DNA of 64,000 nucleotides from Diadophis punctatus similis (GCA_023053685.1 JALIGW010000002.1:243649177-243713176), one strand, 5' to 3'. Numbered from the stretch's first letter, positions 9,572-21,854 are shown. The notes: a model not told the origin generated them from the sequence alone. Numbers and translations: made by a program.

Positions 9572-10707
9572 TTTTAATTTAATTTAATTTAATTTAATAA
9601 TAGTATTTCTATGCCGCCCAACTCCCTAGGGACTCTGGGCGGCTTATAACAGTAAAAATACATAATAGAATAAAAAACAGTTTAAAACACAATTTAAAAA
9701 CAATCAACATTTAAAAGACATTCAACAATGCATACATACATGGGGCGGTCTAAAGGACCTCATCAGAAGGTCATTGGCCCAAACCTGCCGGAAAAGCCAG
9801 GTCTTGACGGCTTTCCGGAAGGCCAGTAAGGTGGGGGTAGTATGGATCTCGGGAGGTAGTTTGTTCCATAGGGTCGGAGCCGCTACAGAGAAGGCCCTCC
9901 CAGCGGACCCGCCAGCCAACACTGTCTAGCTGACAGGACCTGAAGAAGGCCCACCCTGTGCGATCTTACTGGTCGTTGGGAGGAATGCAGTAGAAGGCGG
10001 TCACGCAGATTAACTGGTCCTGAGCATGTAGGGCTTTAAAGGTAACAACCAACACCTTGAATTGCATCCAGAGACCAATCAGCAACCAGTGCAGCTCGCG
10101 GAGAATGGGTGGTGGGTGTATCTTGTGTGGGTGTATCTTGACGCACCCACAACAGCTCGCGCAGCTGCATTCAGGACCAGTTTTGGTCTCCGAACACTCT
10201 TCAAGGGTAGCCCCATGTAGAGCGCGTTGCAATAATCAAACCATGAGGTGATAAGGACATGAGTGACCGTGAGAAGAGCCTCTCGATCTAAATAGGGTCG
10301 CAATTGGTGCACTAGGCGAACCTGTGCAAAGGTCCCCCTAGCTATAGCTGTCGGATGCATTGCGAACCCATTCTGAGGGGGTTAGATTTTCACCCCCCAG
10401 AACCAAGGCAGGACGATCGATATGGTCCTTCGGAGGCAGCATCCACATCCACTCAGTCTTGTCAGGATTTAATTTGAGCCTGTTGACTCCCAACCAGACC
10501 CTTACATCGTCCAGGCATCGACCCATCACGTCCACTGCTTCACTGAATTGACAAGGGGTGGAGATATACAACTGGGTATCATCAGTGTATTGCTGGAACC
10601 TCACCCCATGCCGTCGGATGATCTCACCCAGTGGGTTCATGTAAACGTTAAATAGGAGGGGAGAGAGGACCGATCCCTGAGGCACCCCACAAACGAGGTC
10701 ATTCCCC
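9572..10707 (-). mobile_element. L2-like LINE 3' part, unit 1
   Basis: The minus strand reads MPQGSVLSPLLFNVYMNPLG, then QYTDDTQLYIS (catalytic YADD altered to YTDD), then LITSWFDYCNALYMGLPLKS, and the C-terminal AAPTLWNKLPPEIHT. It ends in a short stem GCCGCCC/GGGCGGC and an (AAATT)n tail at 9572-9600. It is 5'-truncated, with frame breaks. Its tail abuts the RTE-like fragment. Confidence 0.8.
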
Positions 10708-11312
10708 AGCTGTGGCCTTGCCCCAGAACCTCCGCCTGCTGGCTGCCCACTCTTCCTTCACCTCAGGTCAGGGGATGCGCAAGTCCCCAGCTCTGGCCTC
10801 CCAGAGCCGCCTCCTGCATGCCGCCCGCTCTTCCTTCGCCATGTGTCACCCTGTTCCCCATCCTTCAGAGGCCGCGGTCCTTACTCAATCTCCCCACTTC
10901 CTCCCCCACAACTGCCTTTTCGTCCCACAACCTTACCTTCCGCCTGCGGCTCGGCTGGTGGCAGAGGGGAAGGCAAGCCAGGGCTGAGCCATCACCGCTG
11001 GGCTCCCCGCCTGCCCACATCTCACCCCCCCTTGTCGTGAGTTGCCTGCAGCCACCACCTCTTTCTGAGCTGCTGCCGGCTCCGTTCTGGCCAGGAAAGA
11101 GTGGCGGCTGGAGGCTGCTTGCACCGGCAAAGAGGCGGCAACTTCGATCATTTTCTGATGTTTTCTGGGTTCGAAAACGGCTCCAAAATGGCTGAAAAAT
11201 GGCAGGGACTTCCAGCGCCCACAAGGAACCCAGGCTTGGAGCAGTTTTGGAGCTTGTTAAGGAGGACCGCTCCTTCGCCCCAGCCATGCATACTGCGTCC
11301 TTAGCCACGTGA
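10708..11312. other. GC-rich conserved block between units 1 and 2
   Basis: CpG-containing sequence present once per unit. On the minus strand a 72-codon frame (10933-11151) ends exactly in an AGG|TAAG splice-donor-like site; on the plus strand there are several short frames. No domain is recognised. It may be a divergent promoter or old repeat, and I leave it unassigned. Confidence 0.4.
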
Positions 11313-11638
11313 CCCACGTCCCATAGCCATGTCCTTCTTTTGGTGGATACTTGCTAATGAATATAAGCCTACATGGGGAAGCATGCTAATGAGGCAAGCT
11401 ATGTTTGCTATTCTTTATTATCTTTGGTTTTATTATCTTGCCTAAATAAGGGCGGCTCTGAAAATCTTTGTTTATATGTTGAGGATCAAAACAGCCATCG
11501 TTTGATTTTATAAAAAAATAATATGCTCTCTGAGTAATACATGCAACATTGTGAGTTTAGTAAATGCCATGGAGTAGGATTAGAACATTATGAAATAAAC
11601 ATTTTTACTTAGACTTTTAAACTGCGGTTTTTTTTCTA
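11313..11638. other. AT-rich segment of repeat unit 2
   Basis: Same content as the AT-rich segment of unit 1 (ATGCTAAT motif, TATAAG-like motif, AATAAA) with minor changes. No gene seen. Confidence 0.4.
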
Positions 11639-11946
11639 ATGTCTGATGTCCGGGAAAAGATCAAACTTCTCCTTTGTGTGATTGTCACCTCCGTCATGGT
11701 AGCAGAGGATGGTTGAATTTTGATGTTGAAACTGCTTATCTACATGCAGACCTGGATGAAGAAATCTACGTCAGTGTGCCCCACCCCCCGATTCAACCTC
11801 TGTGGCCGAGAAGGGGACACGCGGGTTCTCAACAAAAGTCTTAATGTGGTACAACTGGTTTAATGTGGTACAACTGTCTCAAAGACAAACTAAATTCGAT
11901 GGCTCAGTGGAAGGGACTCCAGGAGAATGCCTACAGCTGTTCTTGA
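11639..11946 (+). pseudogene. Ty1/copia reverse transcriptase remnant, unit 2
   Basis: Same fragment as in unit 1, but with 4 bp missing after TTGTGTGATT, an altered C-run (CCCCACCCCCC) at the frameshift point, and a small repeat change that removes the GGTCTGAAACAG portion. It has decayed further than the unit 1 copy. Confidence 0.75.
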
Positions 11947-12174
11947 TGTACTGTAAATCACCTCTGTCACTTAGCTGAGTCACTTGCTGTGAAATGCAAA
12001 ATGTGAATTCTGCCTGTTGTATGTAATGTGAAGACAGCAAAGCTCTGGTCTAGATGCCAGAAAATGTATTCGTTTCCTTCTGCAAGCCTCAATGTTCTTA
12101 AGCACTGAGAAAAATCCTGACTAGAATGGATAGAGATTATGTTTCTAACAGAATGACTTTCTATGCAAGCTGTG

Positions 12175-12800
12175 TATAAAAGCTTAGGGGATGGGGTTTC
12201 CGGATGCCCCGAAGTGGGGGAAGTTGTCGCCGGTCGCGCGTCCAAGTTCCCCTAAACTTCGGGGGAAGAAGGGAGGGAGGATCCCCCAATCCGGGCGTGG
12301 GGGAGGAAGAAAAGAAAGGCTCCCGGCCTCTCTGGACTCCGCCTGTCCGGGAAAGAGGCGACTAGCCCAGCGCTCTCCGATGGGGAAGCGCCATGTCCCG
12401 AACTCGAAACTGTAGCTGCTCCCGGAGGAGGAGAGGAAGGAGGGGCTAGAGCGTCTTCCCCCCCACTCCCAGGGAGGAAACGGGGGCCGGAAAAGGCGGG
12501 GAGAAGCCTCCGTAGGGCCTCTCTAGGAATCTCCTGTCGTTCTTCCACCCTCCCTGGGGTTTCCCCACTTGCGGCATTCTGGGGGGCTGTGCAAATTCTT
12601 GGTGTCCGGCAAGGCTGCTCCTCGTCCCCGGTCCGGGCAGGTGGGGCTCCTGCTCTCCCTCGGGCTGCCAGGAGGGCTTCTCCCCGCCAGGAGGAAGGTC
12701 GAGTCCCCCCTCGGTCCTAAGAGGTAGCTGCGGGGCTGGACGGGGAGCCTCTGGGCAAAGGGGGGGGGAAGCCTCGGAGGGAAAGGGGGCTTTTCTTTTA
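12175..12800 (+). promoter_or_regulatory. TATA box and CpG-rich putative promoter/first exon, unit 2
   Basis: TATAAAAG at 12175-12182 is followed by the CpG-rich block. The AAG|GTAGCC donor candidate of unit 1 is altered to AAGGTCGAG here by a deletion and rearrangement, as in unit 3. The CAG|GTGGGG candidate is kept. AT-rich intron sequence without recognisable content follows to 13116. Confidence 0.45.
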
Positions 12801-13116
12801 AGGGTTTAAGGGGAGATTATTGTGTGAATGAAAGAAATACCCGCTTTATCACTTCATTTTGGAGTGGAAGGTTTTGTTTAGGGGGGAAAAAGGTTTAAAT
12901 TGCTTGAATTGAATTCATTTTCTCCCAACGGAGAAAATATTCACTTTCTTTCGGCTGCATCTAAATGGAGAAGAATTGATTTTCTTTGATTCGATTGTAT
13001 TATTATAATTGTTTATTTTTGTTTCTACAAAGATGAGTAGAAGCTGAAAAAATCATTATTTGCCTAGTTTTGCTCTGAAGGAGAGAGTGATGTGGCAGCC
13101 CCTCGTTGGTGGGATT

Positions 13117-13650
13117 ATCCATCAGAATAGGGCGGGAAGGGACCTTGGAGATCTTCTAGTCCAGCCCGCTGCTCAAGCAGGAGACCCTATATACCATTTC
13201 GGACCGGTGGCTGTCCATTCTTTTCTTAAAAGCCTCCAGTGTTGGAGAAGCCACAACTTCTGCCGACCAGTTGCTACAATGATTAATTGTCCTCCCTGTT
13301 AGGACGTTTCTCCTTAATTCCAGGTTGCTTCTCTCCTTGATTAGCTTCCATCCATCATTTCTTGTCCTGCATTCTGGTGCTTTGGAGAATAGGCTGACTT
13401 CCTCTTCTTTGTGGCAGCCTCTCAAATACTGGAATAGTGCTATCATGTTACCCCCAATCCTTCTTTTCTCTAGAGTAACCATTCTTGTCGAAGAACAAAA
13501 TAAGGTTTGGAATGATCTCTTTTTAACAAGCACACAATGGCTTTTAAGTATAAGTTTGTTTCTCGATATTTGCAGGTCTGTGGTTTTATTATCTTTTCCC
13601 AGGATATACCCAGGTGTTGATGTTGGGCTTATTGCTTTGTAGTTTCCAGG
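13117..13650 (-). mobile_element. CR1-type LINE 3' fragment in intron of unit 2
   Basis: Holds the CR1 C-terminal block and 3' end on the minus strand, as in unit 1. The RT part is cut off at about 13650, where a deletion joins it directly to the CT-rich tract. Confidence 0.7.
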
Positions 13651-13654
13651 GTCT

Positions 13655-13999
13655 CCTTCCTTTCTTTCTTCCTCCCTCCCTCTTTCTTTCCTTCTTCCCT
13701 CCCTTCCCTTCCCTCCCTCCTTTCTTTTTCTGTCTGTCTGCCTTACTTCCTACCATCTTTGTTTCTTTCTTTATCTTCCTCCCTCCCTCTTTCTTTCCTT
13801 CTTCCCTCCCTTCCCTTCCCTCCCTCCTTTCTTTTTCTGTCTGTCTTCCTTCCTACCATCTTCCTTCCTTCCTTCCTTCCTTCCTTCCTTCCTTCCTTCC
13901 TTCCTTCCTTCCTTCCTTCCTTCCATCTTTCTTTCTTTTTCTTTCTTTCCTTCTTCCCTCCCTCCTTTCTTTTTCTGTCTATCTTCCTTCCTTCCTACC
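13655..13999. repeat. CT-rich microsatellite tract, unit 2
   Basis: Pyrimidine-rich CTTT/CCTT tract, including a long pure CCTT run at about 13860-13925. It is shorter than in units 1, 5 and 6 because of the deletion shared with unit 3. Confidence 0.9.
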
Positions 14000-14690
14000 G
14001 TGTTTCCCCGAAAATAAGACATGTCCCGATAATAAGCCCGACAGAGATTTTCGGGACATGCCTTGAAATAAGCCCCCCCCCCCCGAAAATAAGCCTCCCC
14101 AAATAATTTCCGGGGGAAGGGGGGGGGAACATGCCGGGAGCCTCTCTTTCTTCAGCGGGCACCCTTTTGGCTGGGAGAGCGAGAGCAAGTGAGAGACATG
14201 TGCGCACAAACCCTGCGGGACCAGCTCAGCTCATCTGGGCTTTGGCTACATCAGTTTGAATCGCGCTCCTGCCTGGGAAGAACAGGAGATGAGCATGGAT
14301 CCCTTCATCACAGGCAGGAGCACGTTTCAAAATGCTGCCAAAGGCAGCCCAGAGCAGCGGAGCCAATCCTGCAAGGGGGGGGGGGTGCAAGTAGCCACCT
14401 CTCGCTTATTCTCTCTCTCCTAGCCAAAAGAGTGCCCGCTGCAAAAAGACCGGCTCCCGGCCAGGAGAGCGAGAGCAAGCCCCTTCAGCTCTGTCTCCTC
14501 CCACCGCCGCCTCCTTTGCTCGCCTCCCACCGCCCCTTCAGCTCTGCCACCGCCGCCTCCTTTGCTCGCCTCCCACCGCCCCTTCAGCTCTCCCACCGCC
14601 GCCTCCTTTGCACGCCTCCCACCATCCCTTTAGCTCTGCCACTGCCCCTTCGGCTGTGCCTGTCACCGCCTCCCTCCCTCCCTCCCCCGC
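14000..14690. repeat. CCCCGAAAATAAG repeat, inverted pair and minisatellite, unit 2
   Basis: The CCCCGAAAATAAG block is at 14000-14110, the inverted pair at about 14140-14450, and about three 46-bp minisatellite monomers at 14509-14645. Nothing coding is recognised. The remaining intron to the acceptor at 14865 has only the polypyrimidine tract. Confidence 0.65.
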
Positions 14691-15034
14691 CCGCTGGCCT
14701 CAGAAAGAACAGCTCACGCGCGGGAAGGGGGAGAATCTGGGCACGTGTGCCAGAGGCTCACCATTACGGATATAGGGGGTCTCCCAGTTATTGTTTGGGC
14801 TATTTGGGGAGCCGAAGAAAATAAACATTCCTCTCCCCTTCACTTCTTTTATCTTCATCCTGCAGGTGCCAACAGGGAAACCTTTGGAGAAAGTTCTGCT
14901 TGCAGGATCCAATCTGGGTCAGTCACCGGGACCAGAGGTTTCGTCTTCTGAGCTTTCGGACTCGTGCTGGAGCCCATCCTTCTGCCCATCTTCCAACCTT
15001 TTGGCCCAAGTTCTGCTTTTAAGAATTTCCTCGG

Positions 15035-17185
15035 ATGGAAAGCCCTGGAAGTGAGAAGCCCCTGGAAACTATGCAGAGGGGGGAACATTTTGGCCAAAGG
15101 TCCCCTCAAAGGAATCAGGGGAGACTCTCGAAATGCTCCAAGTGCGCAAAAACCTTTGCTCACCGGTCCCTTCTTTTGATCCACCGGAAGCTCCACACGG
15201 GGAATGGATCCCACCTGTGTTTTCTTTGTGGGAACTCCTTTCCTGGAATGTGGAGCTTTGCCAAACATCTCCGGAGCCACCCTGGACTGAAGCCTTACAG
15301 ATGCGGAGAGTGCGGGGAGCGTTTTGCTAAAGGCTCGGACCTTGGAGCCCATCAACGAATCCACCAAGAAAAGAGATCTCTGGAATCCTGGAAGCGCTGG
15401 GGAAGATTTCCTGAGAGACGGCGTCTTTCTAGGCCTCAGAACAGCCCGACTGAAGAGAAGCCCTGCAAGTGTGTGCAATGTGGGCTGTGCTTTTCTCAAA
15501 CCTCGCAGCTGCTTAAACATCAGCAAATCCACACCAGAGAGAAACCTTATCAATGTCTGGAGTGTGGGAAATCTTTCCGTTATAAACAATTGTTTAGAAA
15601 ACATGAGAAAATTCACACAGGGCAAAATCCTTATAAATGCTTCGAGTGTGGAAAATGTTTCACTCGGAGCTCATCTCTTTCCAAACATAATAAAACACAC
15701 ACAAAGGAGGAAGGCAAAACGTGCCTAGAATGTGGGAAATGTTTTTCCAAGAAATCATCCCTGCTGAGACATCGGAGAATTCACACTGGGGAAAGACCCC
15801 ACAAATGCCCAGAATGTGGGAGATGTTTTGGCAGAAAGTCACACCTAATTCAACATCAGAGACGTCACACTGGGGAAAAACCCTATCAATGCCCAGAATG
15901 TGAGAGAAGATTTGTGGATTCTTCTGAACTTCGGAGTCACCAAAGGACACACAGGGGAGAAAAACACACTGAAGAGAGACCCTATGAGTGCCCAGAATGT
16001 CGAAAACGTTTTTTCCAAAGGGAAAACCAAATTCGACATATGAAACTTCACACCAGAGAAAGACCCTATCAATGCCCAGAATGTTGGAGATGTTTTGCCG
16101 ACATGTCATGTCTAAATCGACATCAGAGAATTCACACCGGGGAAAGACCCTATCAATGCCCACAATGTGAGAAAAGATTTGTGAAGTCTGCTGATCTTCG
16201 GAGACACCAAAGGACACACAAGGGAGAAAAACTGTATAAATGTAATGATTGTGATAAATGTTTTTCTTTAAAATTATATCTTTTTCGACATCAGAGTATC
16301 CACACAGGGGTGAAGCCCTATATGTGCATCGAGTGTGGAACATTTTTCCGTACAATACAACACCTCAGAAGTCATGTGAATGTTCACAGAGGGGAGAAAA
16401 AGTTCAAATGTTTAGATTGTGGGAAAGCATTTGCAAGTTCATCATCCCTTAGAAGTCACTTCCAAACCCACACGGGTGAGAAACGCCACAAATGCTCAGT
16501 GTGTGAGAAATCTTTTACCCAGAAAAATACACTTTTGAGTCATCAGAGAATCCACTTAGAGAAGCAATATAAATGTCTGGAGTGTGAGAAATCTTTTCGT
16601 TGCAAATATTATCTTAGAAAACATGAGAGAATTCACAAAGGAGAAAAACCTTTCAAGCGAGTGCGTGTGGAGAAAAAGGAAAAGTGCCCAGAATGTGGGA
16701 GATGTTTTGGCAGAAAGTCACAACTAATTGAACATCAGAGAATTCACACTGGGGAAAAACCCTATCAGTGCCCAGAATGTGGGAATTGTTTTGCCAGAAA
16801 GTCACAACTAATTCAACATCAGAGACTTCACACCGGAGAAAACCCCCATCAGTGCCCAGAATGTGGGAGATGTTTTGGCTACAAGACACACCTAATTCGA
16901 CATCAGAAACTTCACACTGGGGACAGACCCTATCAATGCCCAGAATGTGAGAAAACATTTGTGGAGTCTGCTGAACTTCGGAGACATCAGAAGGGGCACA
17001 CAGGAGAGAGGCCCTATATATGTGGGGAATGTGGGAAAAGTTTTCACACAGCAACACGGCTACGGGCTCATCAGAGAATCCACACGGGGGAGAAGCCATA
17101 CCTATGTGTGGAGTGTGGGAAAGGGTTTTCCCGAAAACAACACCTTGGAAGGCATGAAATGGTCCATACGCGAGTGAAGCCATAG
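15035..17185 (+). CDS. C2H2 zinc-finger protein, 23 fingers (copy 2)
   Basis: 716 aa, 23 C2H2 fingers in the same layout as copy 1, predicted nuclear DNA-binding protein of unknown target. The exon starts at 14866 after a clean polypyrimidine-CTGCAG acceptor, and an in-frame TAA upstream fixes this ATG as the first. Copy-specific features are SKCAKTF in finger 1, CFLCGNSF in finger 2, HQEKRS before the spacer, finger 4 contact position 6 as Lys, and SLSKH in finger 6. It is nearly identical to copy 3 up to finger 21. The last two fingers (TATRLRAH and SRKQHLGRH) match copies 1 and 5 instead. No effector domain is encoded in this exon. All 23 fingers keep both Cys and both His. Confidence 0.9.
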   Translation: MESPGSEKPLETMQRGEHFGQRSPQRNQGRLSKCSKCAKTFAHRSLLLIHRKLHTGNGSHLCFLCGNSFPGMWSFAKHLRSHPGLKPYRCGECGERFAKGSDLGAHQRIHQEKRSLESWKRWGRFPERRRLSRPQNSPTEEKPCKCVQCGLCFSQTSQLLKHQQIHTREKPYQCLECGKSFRYKQLFRKHEKIHTGQNPYKCFECGKCFTRSSSLSKHNKTHTKEEGKTCLECGKCFSKKSSLLRHRRIHTGERPHKCPECGRCFGRKSHLIQHQRRHTGEKPYQCPECERRFVDSSELRSHQRTHRGEKHTEERPYECPECRKRFFQRENQIRHMKLHTRERPYQCPECWRCFADMSCLNRHQRIHTGERPYQCPQCEKRFVKSADLRRHQRTHKGEKLYKCNDCDKCFSLKLYLFRHQSIHTGVKPYMCIECGTFFRTIQHLRSHVNVHRGEKKFKCLDCGKAFASSSSLRSHFQTHTGEKRHKCSVCEKSFTQKNTLLSHQRIHLEKQYKCLECEKSFRCKYYLRKHERIHKGEKPFKRVRVEKKEKCPECGRCFGRKSQLIEHQRIHTGEKPYQCPECGNCFARKSQLIQHQRLHTGENPHQCPECGRCFGYKTHLIRHQKLHTGDRPYQCPECEKTFVESAELRRHQKGHTGERPYICGECGKSFHTATRLRAHQRIHTGEKPYLCVECGKGFSRKQHLGRHEMVHTRVKP

Positions 17186-18258
17186 AGATGCATAGAGTGA
17201 GGTAATGTTTTGCTCAAAAGCGAGACGTCAGAAAAATCTGATGTGAGAAAAATGGAAAAAGCCCTAATAGGCCCTGATGGTAGAACAGTTTTTCATAGTT
17301 GTTCCACCCTTAGAAGTCATATAAGAGTTCATAAAGGGTGGTGGGGATTGCGCAGAAATGGATAAACTGACACTAAAGATTAAAGAGAAAGAAGATACAG
17401 AATATTTTCAAATATGGGATTTCTTTTATAACTGGTTGGATAATAGAAGTAGAAATTAGGTGCTGGGAAAAGGTATTATCATCATCATCATCAATATTGT
17501 TGTTATATGTTATATTGTTATGTAAGCAATTGACCCAGACATTACACTGTTCACAAAGGACATAAGTATGTTAATTGAAAATGTAGAAATAAATTATACA
17601 TATTCTAAAAATGTAGAAGAAAAGTCTCTGGTTCAACTGTAAATTCAGGAAAATCTGTTCAGGCTCCTACAGTAAAGGACCTCCTGGAAATTGTCTTCTC
17701 TTTTCATTGCAACTAAATGACAGGGGGGCTCCATGTCTCCCCCCCCCCATCTCTTCCCCCTCCCTAAAGTCTCCCATTCGGAACAGAAGAGCTGACATGA
17801 GGCATGTTTTTTTATGATACAATAAAGGTAATGTAGCCTTTTAAAAAACCATGTTTGAAGTGCCTTATGGAAGGAATACAAAACGTCTTTGTGAGTCTCG
17901 GCACAGAACACGGAGAATAAAGGTGAAGTTGAGAGATCACCTGCAGAGCCATTTACTGTTTCATAATTTTCATAGTCTGAGCCAAGAAAGATTTAAAAGG
18001 TAACATGACATTTGTAATTGAACAACAGATCGTCGGACAGAAATTGAAACTAAACTATGTGCAAATGATGGACATGTCATTTACTTGCCTATCCATCATA
18101 ATCTCGGTAGTCTTCAAAATTAATGTTCAAAGACTGCCACATTCTTCCTATCCTCTTTGTTTTGTCCAACTTTCTCTTCCGTACGACGTCACAGTGAATA
18201 TCATGGCTCCCATCATTCTCATCTGGAGGCAACAGCATAAAAGGAAAGGTTGTTGATT
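17186..18258 (+). other. Relic fingers and 3' flank of ZNF copy 2
   Basis: The relic finger frame after the TAG is as in unit 1 (to about 17340), then AT-rich sequence with AATAAA near 17588. A 3'-UTR role is inferred. No other gene is recognised. Confidence 0.45.
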
Positions 18259-18418
18259 GTGTCTAGTCGAAGGAAGAGAAGAACTAGGAGTGACAAGATG
18301 TGACTAGGAGTGACAGAATGGCAGACTTCCAATATTTGAGAACTGTCACAAAGAGGAGGGGGACAACCTACTTTCCAAAGCACCTGGAGGCTGAAGAAGC
18401 AGCAATGGCTGGAAACTG
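18259..18418 (+). mobile_element. CR1 LINE C-terminal scrap, unit 2
   Basis: Same fragment and same break at GGAAACTG as in unit 1. Confidence 0.55.
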
Positions 18419-19477
18419 TTTGCCTTCAATCTTTCCCTGGAGGATTAAATGGAGTATGCAGTGTTTTTCTGGGTGTCGCATCACATGTCTGAAATATTCT
18501 AACTTTAATTTTTTTAATTGTTTCGATGATTTCCCTTGGCTTTCCCAGGCGGCTTATCACCTTCTCATTTCTGATCTTGTCAATCCATTTTATATGGAAC
18601 AGCCGCCTATAAATCCACATTTCAAATGCTTCTAGTCTCTTCAGGTGGCTTTCTGTCATAGACCAACACTCTACTCCGTAGAGCAGGATCGAAAAAATAT
18701 AACATCTGACAAGCCTGATTTTCAATTTTAGGCTTATGTCATGACTGCAGAAGAGCTTTTTCATTTTGAAGAATGCTGTTTCGAGCTTTCTCTATCCTTG
18801 TCTTTACTTCAGTGGTCATGTCCCATCTTTCATGTAAATTGAAACCGAAGTGTGATCCTTTCGACTTTTTCTAATGGTATTCCTTCTGAATTTATTGGTG
18901 GTAAAATAACGGGTTATTTGCTGACGACCATGATCTTGGTTTTTGGGGTGTTAAGCTTCAAGCCATATTTTTCAGATACTTCTGAGACTCTGTTGATGAG
19001 GAGCTGAAGATCTTCACGCTTACTGGCAAGCAGAACTGTATCGTCAGCATATCTTAAATTGTTGATCCAAACACCGTTTACTTTGATGCCAGCATCAATG
19101 TTTTTCAGTGCTTCTTTGAAGATTGACTCAGAGTAGATATTGAGCAACAGTGGAGACAAAATACATCCCTGTCTGACCCGTCTTCGTATTTCTGCATCAG
19201 CACATTTGCTACCTGATGCCAATATAGATTCTTTATGCTTTGAATGTCTTTGTCATCTAGTCCCACTTGTTGCAGGATTTCTAACAGTTTGCTGTGTCTT
19301 ATTTTATCAAATGCTTTTTCAAAATCAATGAAGCACATGTAAACACTCTAATTGACATCTCAACAATGCTGTACAAGAACTTGAATGCTGAATAGCGCTT
19401 CTTGAGTACCAAGATTGTTTCTGAAACCAAATTGTGTGTTAGTTAGACGCTCCTCAATTTTGTTGTATATTCTTTTT
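18419..19477 (-). mobile_element. RTE-like LINE fragment, unit 2
   Basis: Same motifs as in unit 1 (AFDKIRH, RQGCILSPLL, YADD, LLYGVECW). It is truncated and broken at the same points, so it was duplicated with the unit rather than inserted independently. Confidence 0.7.
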
Positions 19478-20611
19478 TTAATTTAATTTAATTTAATTTA
19501 ATAATAGTATTTCTATGCCGCCCAACTCCCTAGGGACTCTGGGCGGCTTATAACAGTAAAAATACATAATAGAATAAAAAACAGTTTAAAACACAATTTA
19601 AAAACAATCAACATTTAAAAGACATTCAACAATGCATACATACATGGGGCGGTCTAAAGGACCTCATCAGAAGGTCATTGGCCCAAACCTGCCGGAAAAG
19701 CCAGGTCTTGACGGCTTTCCGGAAGGCCAGTAAGGTGGGGGTAGTATGGATCTCGGGAGGTAGTTTGTTCCATAGGGTCGGAGCCGCTACAGAGAAGGCC
19801 CTCCCAGCGGACCCGCCAGCCAACACTGTCTAGCTGACAGGACCTGAAGAAGGCCCACCCTGTGCGATCTTACTGGTCATTGGGAGGAATGCAGTAGAAG
19901 GCGGTCACGCAGATTAACTGGTCCTGAGCATGTAGGGCTTTAAAGGTAACAACCAACACCTTGAATTGCATCCAGAGACCAATCAGCAACCAGTGCAGCT
20001 CGCGGAGAATGGGTGGTGGGTGTATCTTGTGTGGGTGTATCTTGACGCACCCACAACAGCTCGCGCAGCTGCATTCAGGACCAGTTTTGGTCTCCGAACA
20101 CTCTTCAAGGGTAGCCCCATGTAGAGCGCGTTGCAATAATCAAACCATGAGGTGATAAGGACATGAGTGACCGTGAGAAGAGCCTCTCGATCTAAATAGG
20201 GTCGCAATTGGTGCACTAGGCGAACCTGTGCAAAGGTCCCCCTAGCTATAGCTGTCGGATGCATTGCGAACCCATTCTGAGGGGGTTAGATTTTCACCCC
20301 CCAGAACCAAGGCAGGACGATCGATATGGTCCTTCGGAGGCAGCATCCACATCCACTCAGTCTTGTCAGGATTTAATTTGAGCCTGTTGACTCCCAACCA
20401 GACCCTTACATCGTCCAGGCATCGACCCATCACGTCCACTGCTTCACTGAATTGACAAGGGGTGGAGATATACAACTGGGTATCATCAGTGTATTGCTGG
20501 AACCTCACCCCATGCCGTCGGATGATCTCACCCAGTGGGTTCATGTAAACGTTAAATAGGAGGGGAGAGAGGACCGATCCCTGAGGCACCCCACAAACGA
20601 GGTCATTCCCC
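19478..20611 (-). mobile_element. L2-like LINE 3' part, unit 2
   Basis: Same element as 9572-10707 including the YTDD change and the (AAATT)n tail at 19478-19502. It was copied with the unit. Confidence 0.8.
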
Positions 20612-21216
20612 AGCTGTGGCCTTGCCCCAGAACCTCCGCCTGCTGGCTGCCCACTCTTCCTTCACCTCAGGTCAGGGGATGCGCAAGTCCCCAGCTCTGG
20701 CCTCCCAGAGCCGCCTCCTGCATGCCGCCCGCTCTTCCTTCGCCATGTGTCACCCTGTTCCCCATCCTTCAGAGGCCGCGGTCCTTACTCAATCTCCCCA
20801 CTTCCTCCCCCACAACTGCCTTTTCGTCCCACAACCTTACCTTCCGCCTGCGGCTCGGCTGGTGGCAGAGGGGAAGGCAAGCCAGGGCTGAGCCATCACC
20901 GCTGGGCTCCCCGCCTGCCCACATCTCACCCCCCCTTGTCGTGAGTTGCCTGCAGCCACCACCTCTTTCTGAGCTGCTGCCGGCTCCGTTCTGGCCAGGA
21001 AAGAGTGGCGGCTGGAGGCTGCTTGCACCGGCAAAGAGGCGGCAACTTCGATCATTTTCTGATGTTTTCTGGGTTCGAAAACGGCTCCAAAATGGCTGAA
21101 AAATGGCAGGGACTTCCAGCGCCCACAAGGAACCCAGGCTTGGAGCAGTTTTGGAGCTTGTTAAGGAGGACCGCTCCTTCGCCCCAGCCATGCATACTGC
21201 GTCCTTAGCCACGTGA
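20612..21216. other. GC-rich conserved block between units 2 and 3
   Basis: Practically identical to 10708-11312. No domain recognised. Confidence 0.4.
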
Positions 21217-21542
21217 CCCACGTCCCATAGCCATGTCCTTCTTTTGGTGGATACTTGCTAATGAATATAAGCCTACATGGGGAAGCATGCTAATGAGGCA
21301 AGCTATGTTTGCTATTCTTTATTATCTTTGGTTTTATTATCTTGCCTAAATAAGGGCGGCTCTGAAAATCTTTGTTTATATGTTGAGGATCAAAACAGCC
21401 ATCGTTTGATTTTATAAAAAAATAATATGCTCTCTGAGTAATACATGCAACATTGTGAGTTTAGTAAATGCCATGGAGTAGGATTAGAACATTATGAAAT
21501 AAACATTTTTACTTAGACTTTTAAACTGCGGTTTTTTTTCTA
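21217..21542. other. AT-rich segment of repeat unit 3
   Basis: Equivalent to 11313-11638. No gene seen. Confidence 0.4.
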
Positions 21543-21854
21543 ATGTCTGATGTCCGGGAAAAGATCAAACTTCTCCTTTGTGTGATTAATTGTCACCTCC
21601 GTCATGGTAGCAGAGGATGGTTGAATTTTGATGTTGAAACTGCTTATCTACATGCAGACCTGGATGAAGAAATCTACGTCAGTGTGCCCCCCCCCCCGAT
21701 TCAACCTCTGTGGCCGAGAAGGGGACACGCGGGTTCTCAACAAAAGTCTTAATGTGGTACAACTGGTTTAATGTGGTACAACTGTCTCAAAGACAAACTA
21801 AATTCGATGGCTCAGTGGAAGGGACTCCAGGAGAATGCCTACAGCTGTTCTTGA
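21543..21854 (+). pseudogene. Ty1/copia reverse transcriptase remnant, unit 3
   Basis: Same remnant. The C-run at the frameshift point is longer (ten C), and the 4-bp deletion of unit 2 is absent. Otherwise it shares the unit 2 changes downstream. Confidence 0.75.
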
